From assembly GCF_033958435.1 (NCBI RefSeq), contig NC_134161.1:4960001-5024000 (forward strand): a DNA stretch of 64,000 bases, given 5' to 3'. Made by a program: the position numbers and the translations under genes. Below, in pieces: positions 12,271-24,457 of the stretch. Each line of letters begins with the position of its first letter. Position 1 is the first letter of the stretch. The notes under the pieces are model-generated. The model was given only the letters and a program-made list of their open reading frames with translations, was not told where the DNA came from and searched no databases. This DNA is from Carettochelys insculpta (taxonomy: Eukaryota > Chordata > Testudines > Carettochelyidae).

Positions 12271-14170
12271 CTGACTCTTCTATGTAGGCTATGTGCTCTT
12301 CAGCACACATATCAGTTCTTACTATGTGTATGAACAGTATCTTGCAGCACAAAAGAGGTCCCAAATTCTGACTTGGGCCCCTGATGCTACTATAACAAAA
12401 ACTGTGGCTAACAGCAGAGCCCTGCCCTGTTCACCGCTGCTAGACCAATACTGAGGTGACACATGCCTTGTACCCATCAAATAGGGGTTGCTGAGGGGTC
12501 TCCAGACTTTGATTCCTGCAAGTAAACTGGTACCAGCAACTGTAGTTCACAACATACAATTCCACACTCAGCGCAATGGCTGTGAAAAAACACACTTACA
12601 CCTGAATATCATTTCAGTGACCCAGGTTCAAACCAAATTCTGAGGTCAGAAAGATATTTCGGGAATTCAGTAGTTAAATACACACATCATTTTGTGTAAA
12701 ATACTCTGTCCTGGAGTAACAGCAATCACAAAACCAAGACAATCACGTATTATATATCCTTGTGGTTTTCAGTGAACGAGGTGTGGGTTTATTATGACAA
12801 TAAACAAATCAGAAATGCAAATTTGCAGTTCTAATTATTGCAGATGAAATTATACCCTTTCTAAACTTTTGCAAAACTCAAATTGAGTCTCTATCTAAAC
12901 AGTGTATATGGTTTTTTTAAGGGGCACAGATACACAGAGCGATCCCATGCAGAATACACAGAGCTAAATCCAGCTATCAGCCATTTCATGCCACCCAACA
13001 GTCTCACAAAATGCTGATGACTTCAGTGGGACTCCACACAGGAATCATTATCTGCCAATAAAGATCCCATTGCAAGATCAGTGGCCTAGGACAATAGTAT
13101 CTTGAGAAAATATTGCAATCCATGCCTAAGGAGAAATCCACTGGAAGACCTGAGAAGTGCATGTACATACATTACAGGGGGTCAAAGGGCTCTGTATTTG
13201 TGCTATGAGAGAATCCAAGGCTAGAGACGTAAAACTTCATCTTTCTTGCAGCGTGAAAGCCATTAAATAGCATAAATTTATTGTTAATACACACACTCCC
13301 ACTCTCCTACAGACCTGGTAGGAATGTAAAATTTGAGAATTGCACAAATTATCTGCTCTATCACACACACGGAAGCACACCTGTGACTTAATGGCTTTCC
13401 ACTCATTGTCTGTGCATCTGCATTTCTCCTTTCTATCTGTTGATTGTTCAGTTACACTTTATCAATATTCACTAATTATCTCTTTCTAATCTAATCAATG
13501 CTAGACAATATTCAACTGTTAAGGTGCAAAAGTGATTTCTAGCACAAGTTGTCTGTTTTGCGTTTATTTTTTAAGCCTTTATCTTACCATGTATATATTT
13601 TAGAGAGTTTGGCTGTTTGTGCAAGAACTCCTGCTGACCAGTCAGAGGTAGGACCACCAAATTGGAAAAACAGCTTCCGATCATAATTTAAGCAGCATAA
13701 GGGTTTGTTTGTGCAAGGAAAACAGGATGTGCCTGGAATGGGATTGCTTCTCATAAAACCATCCAGAAAAGAGAGAGCATCATCAGGGAGGTAAAAGGGA
13801 AAGGCTAGCACCATAACCACCTCTGCCCGGGACTGCCCCAGACTTGAGCCTCCCACCCCAGGCACCCTTTGGGGGATGGGTCTGATGCTCCCTCCCCCAG
13901 ATTCATTCGGGGACATTGTCAGCTCGTCCCCTTCATCACTGACAGGGAGCGAGGGGAAAGCACACAAACTTAATTGAGTTAAGGAGCTGAGGAACACAGG
14001 GTAAATGTGCTAGTAATTCTACATTGTAAAAAGCCGCCAAAAAATATTTCACAAAATAGATCTTTCATAGTCATATAATAAATTGCTGTACACTGAAGCA
14101 GCCGATTATCAGCCAGGACTATGGCACTAAATTAAATAAAAGGAGCAAATGTTTTGATTATTTCGTACAC
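12271..14170. other. Single-copy intronic sequence
   Basis: No gene or classified repeat seen. A 137-codon minus-strand ORF at 13584-13997 has no domain I recognise and is probably chance. Confidence 0.5.
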
Positions 14171-14181
14171 CAACATAAAAA

Positions 14182-14586
14182 CAAAAAGCAGTCAAGTTGC
14201 ACTTTGAAGACTAGCAAAATGGTTTATTACGTGAGCTTTCGTGGGACAGACCCACTTCTTCAGACCATAGCCAGACCAGACCAGACTCACTTGGGGGCTC
14301 GTCTGCATACTTGGCTCAGTCTAATTCTTGACCTTCCCCCCCACCCCTCCGCTCTCTGATTTGCTCACCTTGATTATCTTTTTCTGATTTGTCCTCCTTG
14401 CTTACTGTTTTTGGTTCTCTGCGCCTTAAATATTGCGTCTGTTCTGGTCTGGCTATGGTCTGAAGAAGTGGGTCTGTCCCACGAAAGCTCACCTAATAAA
14501 CTATTTTGCTAGTCTTCAAAGTGCTACTTGACTGCTTTTTGTTTTGATAGTGTATAGACCAGCACGGCTTCCTCTCTGTTACTATT
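14182..14586 (-). mobile_element. Fold-back retroposon 2 (Penelope-like terminal type), TSD caacataaaaa
   Basis: Arms 14182-14290 and 14445-14553 are inverted copies (aacaaaaagcagtcaag...cccacttcttcagacc and back), separated by a unique loop of about 155 bp. Minus strand head: agaggaagccgtgctggtct. The 11-bp caacataaaaa flanks the whole unit (14171-14181 and 14587-14597), with no mismatch. The right arm (plus strand 14460-14495) contains CTGAAGA, a GTGGG/CCCAC stem, GAAA and CTA, resembling a hammerhead ribozyme core. Hammerhead motifs are known from Penelope-like element termini. No reverse transcriptase is left. Confidence 0.8.
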
Positions 14587-14597
14587 CAACATAAAAA

Positions 14598-15870
14598 TAA
14601 TTAGCAAAGTCTGCCTAATTTTCAACCAACTGAAGTTGTTGCAAAACGTATGGCTCCATGCCTTATGGCTCTAACTTAAATGCTTTCCCATAAAGATCAG
14701 CCAACTATTTTTTCATCAGCTACATTCCATAGAGCTTCAATCAATTTCAATACATTTGATATTTGAGAGATAACATATTTGTTTGCCTTAGGAGTGTCAC
14801 AAGCTTTGCCACTTATTATGAATATAAAACACATGTAGTCGGACTGATCTCAACAATGTAAGACAAAGGCTTGTTTCTCCATGAGTACAAGGCTCCCATT
14901 CAACAGCAGATGACGCTCACAAGCAAAATTGGTTTTGACGCTTCTAGTGACAGTCTCAGCATGAGCTCATGGGGACAGAGTGCCTTGCAGAATTCCCCAG
15001 GACACAGGGAGAGCATAATCAAAGCCACACCTCCTTACGGCGTGTAACAGTCAATATCCCATACCGTGCTAATACCATTCCAGGGACTCAGCCTACTCTC
15101 CACCCACTTTGGGACATGTCCTCTCCGACCCCCAAGTATCTAACTAGTTTCTCAGAAAGCAGTGACGGGGCCTGGCAAAGCAGCTCTTTTGGCACTCCCT
15201 TGCTCCTTTGCACCATTTTAAGGGCCAATAACAATCTGGAACCCATTGTATTAAAGTTTGCACAGATATGCCTCAAATTCTCCACAGTTACATGCATGCC
15301 TCCCCAGCTTAGTTCAGTCGTGACGTGCACCATACAAGCCAGCTGTCGGCACAACATTCAGCTCCTTAGTTCTCTACAATTCAATGGTCTGGATCACCCA
15401 AGAAATGAAATACTCCCATGTTCTAGAATCAGGCAGGAGACCTGTTGAGCAAGCAAGCTCCTTTAGTCCAGCTGATTTTAAATTTTGTATTCTAGACCCA
15501 TCTTTCTGTTTACTGATAACAATGACATAACTTGAATAGCAGCAGAATTCAGTCCAGTTAGATGACTGTAACAAAGCACAGGAGTTTGCCCTATAGTCTT
15601 TATCACTGGCTTTTCTTGTTTCCTTCTTGTTACAATAAAGGCCAGTGTGTTTTCCACATTGGCAATGGGCCTTAAGGTCAGTACTTATTCTCCAGTATCT
15701 TGCTAGTATATCAAATATTTTTACATTTTATAGACCTTGTGTCTTTTAATTTAATATGGATCTTTTTCAAATAAAAATCTTCAAACTATATTTGAGCCTG
15801 GTTTGTGTGTGAAGACAGGCACGTTTGCATGTGGCACTGAGTCATTAGTTTCCAAAGACTTTAACAAAGT
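14598..15870. other. Single-copy intronic sequence
   Basis: No gene or classified repeat seen. A 159-codon plus-strand ORF (14969-15448) has no recognised domain and a shadow ORF opposite; treated as chance. Confidence 0.45.
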
Positions 15871-15873
15871 ATA

Positions 15874-16100
15874 GTCTTGTGGTAAGTGCACTGGTTTGGG
15901 ACTCTGGAGATCTGACTCAATTCCAGATTAATCTGCTCCCAACTGCTTGTGTGTTCTCTTACACAAGTACTAAATCTCCCTGTGCCTCAGTTCTTTATCG
16001 GTAAAACAGCTAACAACACTTCCTTTCTCTCCCGCAGCCTTCTTCGCTTGTCTGTTGAGACTGCAAGTTCTTTAGCACAAGAATTGGCTCTTGCTATAGG
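15874..16100 (+). repeat. MIR-type SINE
   Basis: gtggtaagtgcactggtttg, ggactctggagatctgactc, ctccctgtgcctcagttctt and the tail gactgcaagttctttagcac match the head-to-tail order of MIR/CORE-SINE copies. Confidence 0.65.
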
Positions 16101-17454
16101 TAAGTAAAATGCCTGGCAGCATTGGGAACCAATTTCTGTTGGAGCATTTTAGTATTACTCCCTAATAATGTATACTGCATTTATTATGCATATTTTTTCC
16201 CATGAACTGAGAGGGGAGACTTATATTTCCATTTCTTAGATAACAATATAAAACACAGAAAGGCTGTGTTTCCAGGGCAATAAATAATTTCAACATGTCT
16301 TATCATCCATATTTGCTTCAGTAATTAATTTTTGGTATAAAGAATAGCTCTCTTGTTTACAACACGGCACCATGAAGCACAAGCTTTAAGCCAAGTCTTC
16401 CGCTGAGCTGAGGAAGCTGCAGTTGAGCATTGAACAATGACCGAACAAGGTTTCCCTTTGTACTCCACTTCCCACTCTGCCAGAGTCATAGTTACAATGC
16501 TATCACTAATTGCAAGTTTATGAACTCCAAATAAAATGAACTCAAGGAAACCTCCCTTCTGAGCAGATATGCAAAGACTCAAGTTCACACAAAGAACACT
16601 ATCCTGAAGAAAATGGTAAAAAATTCTGCATGCAGAATACTGTCTGCTACTTCTTTTAGAATGTGTTTAACGTTCTACAAATATTTATGTTACATTCTGA
16701 ATTTCCCAAGCAAATTACAGAACAGAGACAGTGGAATAAATTTCTGGTCTCAGATAAATCACTGTAAATGAGAAACGTCTCTTCGGCATGAACACATGAC
16801 ATATGCTGAGCTAAAGCTGAGATTTCTTAAGAAAAAGAAAAATCAGTTTCTTTGCATGGCACAAAATTAAACAATGGACATTTAAATGGGAACTTGGATG
16901 ATGGGGTGAAAGAGTATTTCACAAAATAGTTTTAAAATCTTTCTGAGGCACACCCCTCATTCATATCCTACCTCCAAGCACACCCACATGGGCACAGTGT
17001 GTAACAACTGTACCAAGAGAAGTCAATTTCATCTGCACCACTGGTGACAGGCATGTTCCTTTCCCTGGTGCTATATCACTGTGATAATGTGCCATATGCA
17101 AAAAAGAGATGAAATGGTCTATTGATGGTTCTTGAATTTAAAATACCTTAAATGTCTGAATCTGAACGTCCTACTCATTAAACTGAGAAAAAATACAAAG
17201 GGTGTATTTAATCTGAAAGAAAATTCCTACTAAAGCTCTGTTTGTGTGTCCAACAGAAAATGCTTTCTCACTTTGCCAATGGCTATAGGTACGTTCTATA
17301 CTATATTCTAGCTACACATCCTACACAAACCCATACATTTCCCCCCAGTGCAGGTATAAAGAGATAGGTGTACAGCTTGAAAGCAACAAAAAACAGCCAT
17401 ATTCTATCCTTAACAACAAGGGCGTTGTGCCAGCCCAAAAAATGCAGGGACAGT
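16101..17454. other. Single-copy intronic sequence
   Basis: AT-rich, no gene or repeat recognised. Confidence 0.5.
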
Positions 17455-17670
17455 GGTTACACTAGCCTCCGCCTTTCAGAAGGGGCATGGTAATGAACCA
17501 CTGCAGCAGATGCTCATGAAGCATGGCCACGAATATGCAGCACCTCACTAGCATAATGGTGGCCACGCATGCTTTGAAAGTGCAGGTTTCGAAACACACA
17601 CCACCTGTGTAGCCAGGGGCCTTCTGAAATGACCCCCCAACCCAATTTTGAAAGCCCGCTCTTCCCATTT
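17455..17670. mobile_element. Degenerate half copy of the 400-bp palindromic MITE
   Basis: ggttacactagcctccgcct and following text (caggtttcgaaacacacacc, cttctgaaatgacccccc, ttttgaaagcccgctcttcc) track the left half of the element at 2307-2710 in the same order with many substitutions. It stops near the palindrome centre. Confidence 0.6.
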
Positions 17671-17798
17671 GGTTTTGGTATCTCCACAGATACTGGAGTC
17701 ATCTGCAAAAAGAATCCATTCCTCCCTCTAACCCACCCAGCTCCCTAGACGGCTGCATCACTGCTGATTCAGTTCCTAGAGGTTGCATGCAAAACCCA

Positions 17799-18421
17799 AG
17801 AGTAAACCCTCGATTTAATGGACTAATAGAGGGGAAGGGGTGTCCGTTAATGCTGAAAGCCCGTTATATTCGAACAGTTCTACTGTATGATGATGCACTG
17901 ATCTTCCCAGCCCATCACTCACTGCTGCCCTCTGCCCCGTAAGTCTCTTCCCTCTTCCTGCCCCATTCTTCCCTTCACACCTCCATCTACCTCTCCCAAT
18001 TACCAGGAGAGGAGCTGAATGCTGGCCTGGCTCCTTTCACCTCTCGCAGCTCTCAGCGATGCCGCTCCTCCAGCCTGCAGCTCCAGGCCACTCGTGTGAA
18101 GGTAGAGCATGGCCGCCCCCAGACTGCCAGTGGGCAACAACTTCTGACACCATGGCCGCTGCTCAGTGCCGTTGCAGACAGCGGCGGCCAGACGCCGATA
18201 TGCTCCATGCACACAGGGCTGGGAGAGGAAAGCTCCTGCACCCCACTGCAGCGCCCCCCTTCCTCCCAGCTCCTCTAGCCCCAGTGGCCCCAGATGTTCT
18301 GACAGCTCCTCCAGCCCCAGCAACAGCTCTGGTTAGTCTCTGCCATTTATTTGCAGGGTCATGGGGCGCTGGTAGACAGCACCCATTATTTCAGAAGTCC
18401 GCTAAATCGAGGGTTTACTGT
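17799..18421. mobile_element. MITE with 26-bp TIRs, pogo/Tigger-like
   Basis: Left end gagtaaaccctcgatttaat gg and right end (inverted: cagtaaaccctcgatttagc gg) are clear terminal inverted repeats. CAGT-type ends with 'CCTCGATTTA' recall Tc1/mariner-pogo (Tigger) termini. The interior is GC-rich and has no transposase; overlapping ORFs on both strands are unsupported. The TA duplication expected for this superfamily is not evident. Confidence 0.6.
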
Positions 18422-18422
18422 G

Positions 18423-20463
18423 TTTGTCTCCAGGTTAGCTACAATGCAGAAGTAATCTGCTTCTAGCAATAACTACCACCACGTTGGATACCCACTCAGC
18501 AATCTGCAAATGTTTGAGGAGAGCGAACTGGGTAAACCAACTGCTCCCCAGTTGTGCAACCTTCAACTCATGCGGTTAACACAGAGGGTCTTTCCACAAG
18601 CTCCCAGGCAGCAAGTAGTCAGCATGTTATAAAGCCAGAACTAAAAGAAACCTGCGAACCTTCCACTGTTTTGACAGCATTCTTGCCCTTTTATCCCATT
18701 TGTTTCCTTACATGACACAAAGAGAAGACAGAACATACTGTGTAGCTACTGTTAATAGGACCATTTCCCCACTGATGTTTTTTACACTCATTTTAAGTGT
18801 TTTTTTTAAAGGAAGATATTTTGGGATTTTTTCCCCTCCAGCTATACTACAATGACAATGTCAAGTCATCCAACTATTAGTATAATTATGGAGGCCGCAA
18901 GAACCCTATGGAATAATGTAAGTGTTTTTTAAACTATCAATATCAGAAGGAACAGGTCTTGTGTTCCTAGTTTTGAAAAACTGAATAGATTTTCTTAGGT
19001 TACAAGTGTGTTTTCCACTGGAGATGGCCAGAGAAATGAATAAAAACCAATGAAGTGCTGCCAAGTGAAGTCTTGGCTCTAACTTCAACTGGAAGTGCTT
19101 TGTGGGCAGACAGCTGAATGGATCACTGTACAACTAGTGGTGTTGGTATTTAATTATTTCCGTTCTTGTGTTCTCTGGTAGCATATTATAGTCTTCTTTG
19201 TGCAAGAAGTGTCATTTCTGTGCTGAACAGTTTTAATTTTCATTTTGTATCATCCAGACATATTTTTAAAACTTCTTTTAACTCCTTGTGAGAGAACACT
19301 ACCAATTAGCTACTGGACCTCAGGTTCTACTGTGGCATGGGTCCATATTTGTCAGAATATTCAGCGTCATCTGGAATTTCCGACTCCAGAAATTAAAAAG
19401 GACCCCAAGAAACTTCATGTTGTGCTAGATCTGGGGGTTACTGAAGGACCAGTTATGTACAGGATAACAAACTGCCCTAGGAAAAGCATAAGATCTAAAT
19501 GTTTGGTAGCAGAAGGATTTTTGCTTGCTCTGTATGACTTACTATTACAGATGTGTAATCTAAAGAATAGGGAATAAAGATGAAGATAATAACAGTTTGT
19601 CTCTATAACTTTTGTCCTTGGACAGATTTAGCTGTCTAGGCACTGGCAAGATCATAATAATTAGTTTTAGGTCACTGGCACACATATTCAGCATCTAAAA
19701 GGCACCCTACTCAAGTAATATTTGTAGGATAGTTATGCAAACCCTTTCTGAGTTTAGAGCATTATGCTGAGCTTACTACTGGAACGCAAACAGAACTGGA
19801 GTAAAATAAATATAAACTAAGCTGTCATTTCAACTAAATGGAAGAGCTGAGATTAACACAGCTTCCTTAGCTTCCGCGCTCATGTCAAAGGTGCCATGGA
19901 TGAATATGACAAATACATCACTGTAACTGCCCGCATCTTTTGAATGTCTACAGGCTTTCCTTTCTATATGCACAGCAGAGATTACCACCCACTGCTATAC
20001 TTTTCATTCACTTTCAGAGGGTTTCAGAAGAGCACGCAGCTAAAATTTGCAACTGTCCTATGATGTGTACATTCTGCGAGTAGCTCATTAGTTTTGCTGC
20101 AAACTCACCCAGTCTCTATGGGAATGCGGACTGGAAGACTTACCTACAGGTTACTTTCTCTTATAAAGCGTCATGTCCAACAGTAGAAAAAATACCTTTC
20201 CCAGTTTTCCATGAATAAAGAGCTGATTTACAGAAAAAGTGGCAATGGCAAAGCTAACAATGTCTAAAATATCTTGATATGACAATTGCACAAAATAGCC
20301 TTTGACTGCACATCAAGCTTCTACTAGATATAGCATGAATGTATACAGCATTCATACAAGTAGTCCAGTAAAGATACTAGATTAAAGACAACCAACTACT
20401 TAAGGACAAAGAACTTTGTTAAATGAATTTACCCCTTCACCTACTACAAGAACCAGGTGTTGA
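18423..20463. other. Single-copy intronic sequence
   Basis: No gene or classified repeat seen. The plus-strand 110-codon ORF at 19245-19577 has no domain I recognise. Confidence 0.5.
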
Positions 20464-21085
20464 ATAAATGAAATTAATAGGCAGCCAATTTAAAAACCAA
20501 ACATCAAAAGATACTTTTTCACGTAATGCACAACCAACCAGTGGAAATCATTGCCACGGGATGTTGCAACGGACAAAAGTACAACAGGGGTTCAAGAAAA
20601 GAATGAGAGAAGTTCATCAAAGGCTAATTACCATGATGATTAGAGATACAATCCAATGCTCCAGGTGTCCCTAAAACTCCACCCGACTAAAGGGAAGATT
20701 ACATGAAAGCGGATGTCTCACTTGATAAATTATTAAAACAAAAAGCAGTCAAGTCGCACTCTAAATACTAGCAAAATGGTTTATTAGGTGAGCTTTCGTG
20801 GGACAGACCGACTTCTTCAGACCACAGCCAGACCAGAACAGACATGGCTATGGTTTGAAGAAGTGGGTCTGTCCCACGAAAGCTCACCTAATAAACCATT
20901 TTGCTAGTCTTTAAAGCGCTACTTGACTGCGTTTTGTTTTGATAGTGTACAGACTAGCACGGCTTCCTCTTTGATAAATTAGTCTATTCATCCCCTGTGA
21001 AGTATCTGGCACTGGCCACTGTCTGAAGACAAGACACTGGGCTACATGGACCAGACCAGCATGGCCATTCTTACATTCCTAACTA
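20464..21085 (+). mobile_element. CR1 LINE 3' end, split by a fold-back retroposon
   Basis: Translation around 20490-20610 reads KPNIKRYFFT...CTTNQWKSLPRDVAT, then KSTTGVQEKNERS, the CR1 ORF2 C-terminal pattern. Beyond the insertion at 20733-20970 the 3' tail resumes: ccactgtctgaagacaagac, actgggctacatggaccaga and atggccattcttacattcct. Order and orientation (plus) fit a single CR1 copy interrupted after insertion, so the CR1 is the older element. Confidence 0.75.
20733..20970 (-). mobile_element. Fold-back retroposon 3, TSD ttgataaatta, nested in CR1
   Basis: Arms of about 105 bp pair almost back to back around 20840-20850, with almost no loop. Minus-strand head: agaggaagccgtgctagtct. Perfect 11-bp duplications ttgataaatta lie at 20722-20732 and 20971-20981, outside the whole inverted structure. 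The hammerhead-like core is present in both arms but damaged: right arm TTGAAGA (C to T in the first core base), left arm (minus strand) with a mismatch in the stem. Same family as the element at 14182. Confidence 0.85.
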
Positions 21086-22118
21086 AAAGCCAGGACGGTT
21101 AAACCGGCTGCTCAATGTTCACCACCCACTGAAACAAACAGAACTTTGTACACAGATGTAAGAAAATGACAATACTTTAATTACAGCAAGCAATAGTAAA
21201 CACGCAGATGGAATACGGCATTCAGATTTCAGCATCCTATCTCAAAAAGATATGGCTAAGAGATAAAGTGGAGTCCAGACATGGGCATGGAAGACAGGAA
21301 AAGGCATGGTGAGATTGCCATATGAGAAGAAACTGAAATGTTCAGGGCTATTTTCTTTAAACAGGAGCTGAACTGAGAGATGCAAAATAAAGTGTGATAT
21401 ACAGAAGGTGCAACAGGTACTCCTCTTCACCCATTCTGGTAATACAAGAACAAGGGAACAGATGAGGAAATTGAATGACAACTCAATTTAAACCTGATAA
21501 AAAGAAATATTTAAATTAATACTACATAATTAGCCAGTAGAACTCATTCACACAGAATTTAAATAATACTCAAAACACAGTTATACATTTGTTTAAAGAG
21601 AGGACATTTCAATTACATCAAACAGGACTTTTCTGAACTATAATGCATAATTCTTCAGCACACAATCCTACTTGGGGATAGGGAGGGTTTCCCTGCAAGG
21701 AATCTAGCAGCTTCTTCTGAGGCCTCTGGCATTGACTGTCAGACAGACTAGGAGTACTAGATGGCCTGTGAGTCTGGTGTCACCATACCTATGTAACCAG
21801 GGAGAACTACTGCTTTGCCATATGCAAATTAATTATTTTTGTGACGGCAGTGGTGCTCTTCAACCACTGAAGAGAAGAAAAAGTTTCCTTTACAGCCCAG
21901 ATCTTTAAGGTGTTCTGCATCTCCTACTGGGTGTTAAATATTACGGACCACCCATACTAGCAGTGAGAGAGTTACGGGTGATCAGCACTTTTCAAAGATC
22001 AGACCCTTGATGCACCATTATCGAAGAAGGTGATACATGTGGTAATTCACAGAGGAATATTGTAATATGTTGTTTGCCATACTGTTGTATTCCTGCTGAA
22101 CCCAGGATATTGGTTGAT
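21086..22118. other. Single-copy intronic sequence
   Basis: No gene or classified repeat seen. Confidence 0.5.
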
Positions 22119-22159
22119 GAAAGAAAGGTTACTCACCGTAGTAACGGTGGTTCTTCAAG

Positions 22160-22317
22160 ATGTGTCCCCGTGGGTGCTCCACATTAGGTGTCGGGCTCGC
22201 CCGGCGCCGCAGATCGGATCTTCCAAGCAGTTTCTGCCGGACCGCGCATGCGCCGGTGCGCGCCGCTCCCCCGCGCGCTCCCGGCCATGTGCGCGATCCG
22301 GTCCCCGCCAGTTCCTT
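22160..22317 (-). repeat. DIRS 3' inverted terminal repeat
   Basis: Holds gtgtccccgtgggtgctcca, cattaggtgtcgggctcgcc and, at the inner edge, cggtccccgccagttcctt. The reverse complement of each is found at 26321-26479 in the same order with almost no mismatch. The 22119-22159 extension carries the outermost end of the element. Confidence 0.9.
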
Positions 22318-22387
22318 GACCAACCGCCTCGGATGCTCCTGCAAAACACTAAACAGAGATCCGGAGCGGGGAGGATGGGCGGGTAGC

Positions 22388-22486
22388 GGAGCACCCACGG
22401 GGACACATCTCGAAGAACCACCGTTACTACGGTGAGTAACCTTTCTTTCTTCTTCGAGTGTCCCCGTGGGTGCTCCACATTAGGTG
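22388..22486 (-). repeat. DIRS internal complementary region (circle-junction template)
   Basis: The first part (22388-22449: ggagcacccacggggacaca to gtgagtaacctttctttc) is the reverse complement of the left outer end (22119-22178). The second part (22450-22486: ttcttcgagtgtccccgtgg to cattaggtg) is the reverse complement of the right outer end (about 26449-26486). The two ends are thus joined head to head in this block. In the accepted DIRS model this region templates completion of the circular DNA intermediate. Confidence 0.9.
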
Positions 22487-22584
22487 ACTACCCAGCAGTA
22501 ACCCAAGATAGGAGGTGGGTAATCGGATTATGTGCAGCTTGTCCCCGAGAGGACCGCTGCCGAGAGACGGGTATCCTCTTGGAA

Positions 22585-23560
22585 TACCCTGTGAAGGGCG
22601 TAATGTTTGGCGAAGGTGTCACAGGATGACCAGGTCGCCACTCTGCAAATGTCTTTTAGCGCAACGCCCTTGAAAAAAAGGCTATTGATGCTGCCACCGC
22701 CCTAGTGGAATGAGCCCTGGGCGTGGCCAGTAAAGGAGTCTTTTGAGTTTGTAGCACATTTTTATGCAAGATACGATGTGCTTAGAGATTCTCTGCGAAG
22801 AGAGACATTCTCCTTTTGATTTGGGAGCGATAGAGACTAGGAGCCTATCCGTTCTCCGGAAGGGCTTGGTCCTGTCCATATAGAAGGCTAGCGCCTGCTC
22901 ACGTCCAGGAGGTGTAGGCGCGCCTCTTTGTTAGAGTTATGAGGCTTTGGATAAACAAGGGTAAACAATAGGTTCGTTAGTATGAAACTCAGAAAAAAAC
23001 TTTAGGAACAAAGGCTGGATGCAGCCGTATGGTTACCGCCTCCTTGGAAAAACAGCGCAGGGCGGCGTTGCCATAACTGCCTCAAGCTCGCTCACCCTGC
23101 GAGCTGACGTGATTGCGAGAAGAAAGGTCGTCTTCATCATAAGGAGGCGGAGGGAAACCGTGGCCAAAGGCTCAAACGGTGGTCCCCTTTCGCATTAAGC
23201 ACCAGGTCCGAGTTCCACAGAGGTGGAAGCGGTTTCTGAGGGGGGTATAGGCTTACCAGCCCTTTGAAGAACCTGGTAACCATGGGATGGGCGAACACCG
23301 TGTGCCCTTCCTCTTCGTGTCTGAACAGCAAAATGGCGGCCAGGTGGACCTGAAACGAGGATAGCGAGAGTCCTCCTCTCTTGAGGTCCAGTAAATACTC
23401 TAATATCACAGCCATAGGCACTGAAAGGGGGCTATCTGTTTGGTAGAACACCATGCCGTAAAGCGAGTCCATTTCTGCTTGAAGGTCTTCCTGGTGGAAG
23501 TCCTCCTGCTACTTTCTAGGACTTGCTGCACTTCCTCCGTACATGTGCTCTCTAGGGAGC
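22585..23560 (-). pseudogene. DIRS tyrosine recombinase, frameshifted
   Basis: The N-terminal part reads TRKTFKQKWTRFTAWCSTK (about 23440-23500) followed by ILEYLLDLKRGGLSLSSFQV, the SAM-like core-binding region of DIRS recombinases. The catalytic region is spread over frames: DRTKPFRRTDRLLVSIAPKS near 22820-22880, AHSTRAVAAS near 22685-22715 (the H-x-x-R box) and VATWSSCDTFAKHY near 22600-22640, whose final Tyr (22600-22602) is the expected nucleophile. At least two frame changes and several stops separate the pieces, so it cannot make an enzyme. Confidence 0.85.
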
Positions 23561-23920
23561 TGAGCCATGGATTAACCACGTTTGTAGTCGCAGGCTTTGG
23601 GGGTGCGGATGCACTATGGACCCCTGGGCTTGCGTGAGCAGATCCCGCGCCACCGGAGGGGACATCGGTGGCCGGTCCGACATGCGCAGGAATAGGGGGA
23701 ACCATTGCTGTCGATCCCACGTTGGGACTATCGGGATCATTCAGGTTCCTTCCCTCCTGGCTTTCTGCAACACTTTGTGGATGAGCACTGTGGGAGGGAA
23801 AGCGTAAAGCAGGGGGCCCCTCCATGAGATCGCGAAGGCATCCCTCAGGGACCCCCGTCCCAGTCCTGCCCTGGAGCAGAATCGTGGGCACTTCTTGTTG
23901 TGCTGAGTAGCAAACAGGGT

Positions 23921-24457
23921 CTATCTGGGGAAAAACCCCATGCGTGGAAAAATCGGTTGCAGCAGATCGGGACGGATCTGCCACTCGTGCGTGAGTGCGA
24001 AACGCCTGCTCAGCTGGTCTGCCTTCACATTGCGAGCGCCTGGTAAGTACGAGGCTTTCAAGGTTACATTGTTGGCGATGCAGCAGTTCCACAACCGGAC
24101 TGCTTCTACACATAAGGCACGGGACCGAGCTCCTCCTTGCCGATTTATATAAAACATGGTGGAGGTATCGTCTGTACTGATCCCGACTACCTTGCCTTTC
24201 AGTTGGTCTCGAAAGTGTCTGCAGGCGTGGAACACTGCTTTGAGCTCCAGTATATTTGTGTGCAGTGACTGCTCCATAGAGGACCACAGCCCTTGCGTCA
24301 CCTCTTCGCCCATGTGTGCTCCCCACCCTATGAGGGGGGCATCTGTAGTAAGAAAAACCAATACGTGTGGTTGGTGGAAGGGTACCCTTGTTAGCAGGTT
24401 CTCGGGGTTTACCCACCATTGCAGGGATTTGCGCACCTCCGTTGTGGGTGACGCCAT
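23921..24457 (-). pseudogene. DIRS RNase H domain
   Basis: One open frame with the four RNase H positions visible: Asp in VFLTTDAPLIGWGAHMG, Glu in HTNILELKAVFHACRHF, Asp in GISTDDTSTMFYINRQGG and Asp in ARNVKADQLSRRF. The sequence between them (GGARSRALCVEAVRLWNCC) is typical of DIRS elements of vertebrates. The domain itself is uninterrupted, but it sits in a polyprotein whose RT and recombinase parts are broken. Confidence 0.85.

Noticed and set aside
20776..20892. Active hammerhead ribozyme in fold-back element 3
   Set aside because: Right arm has UUGAAGA instead of CUGAAGA and the left arm has a broken stem II, so neither can be active as read.
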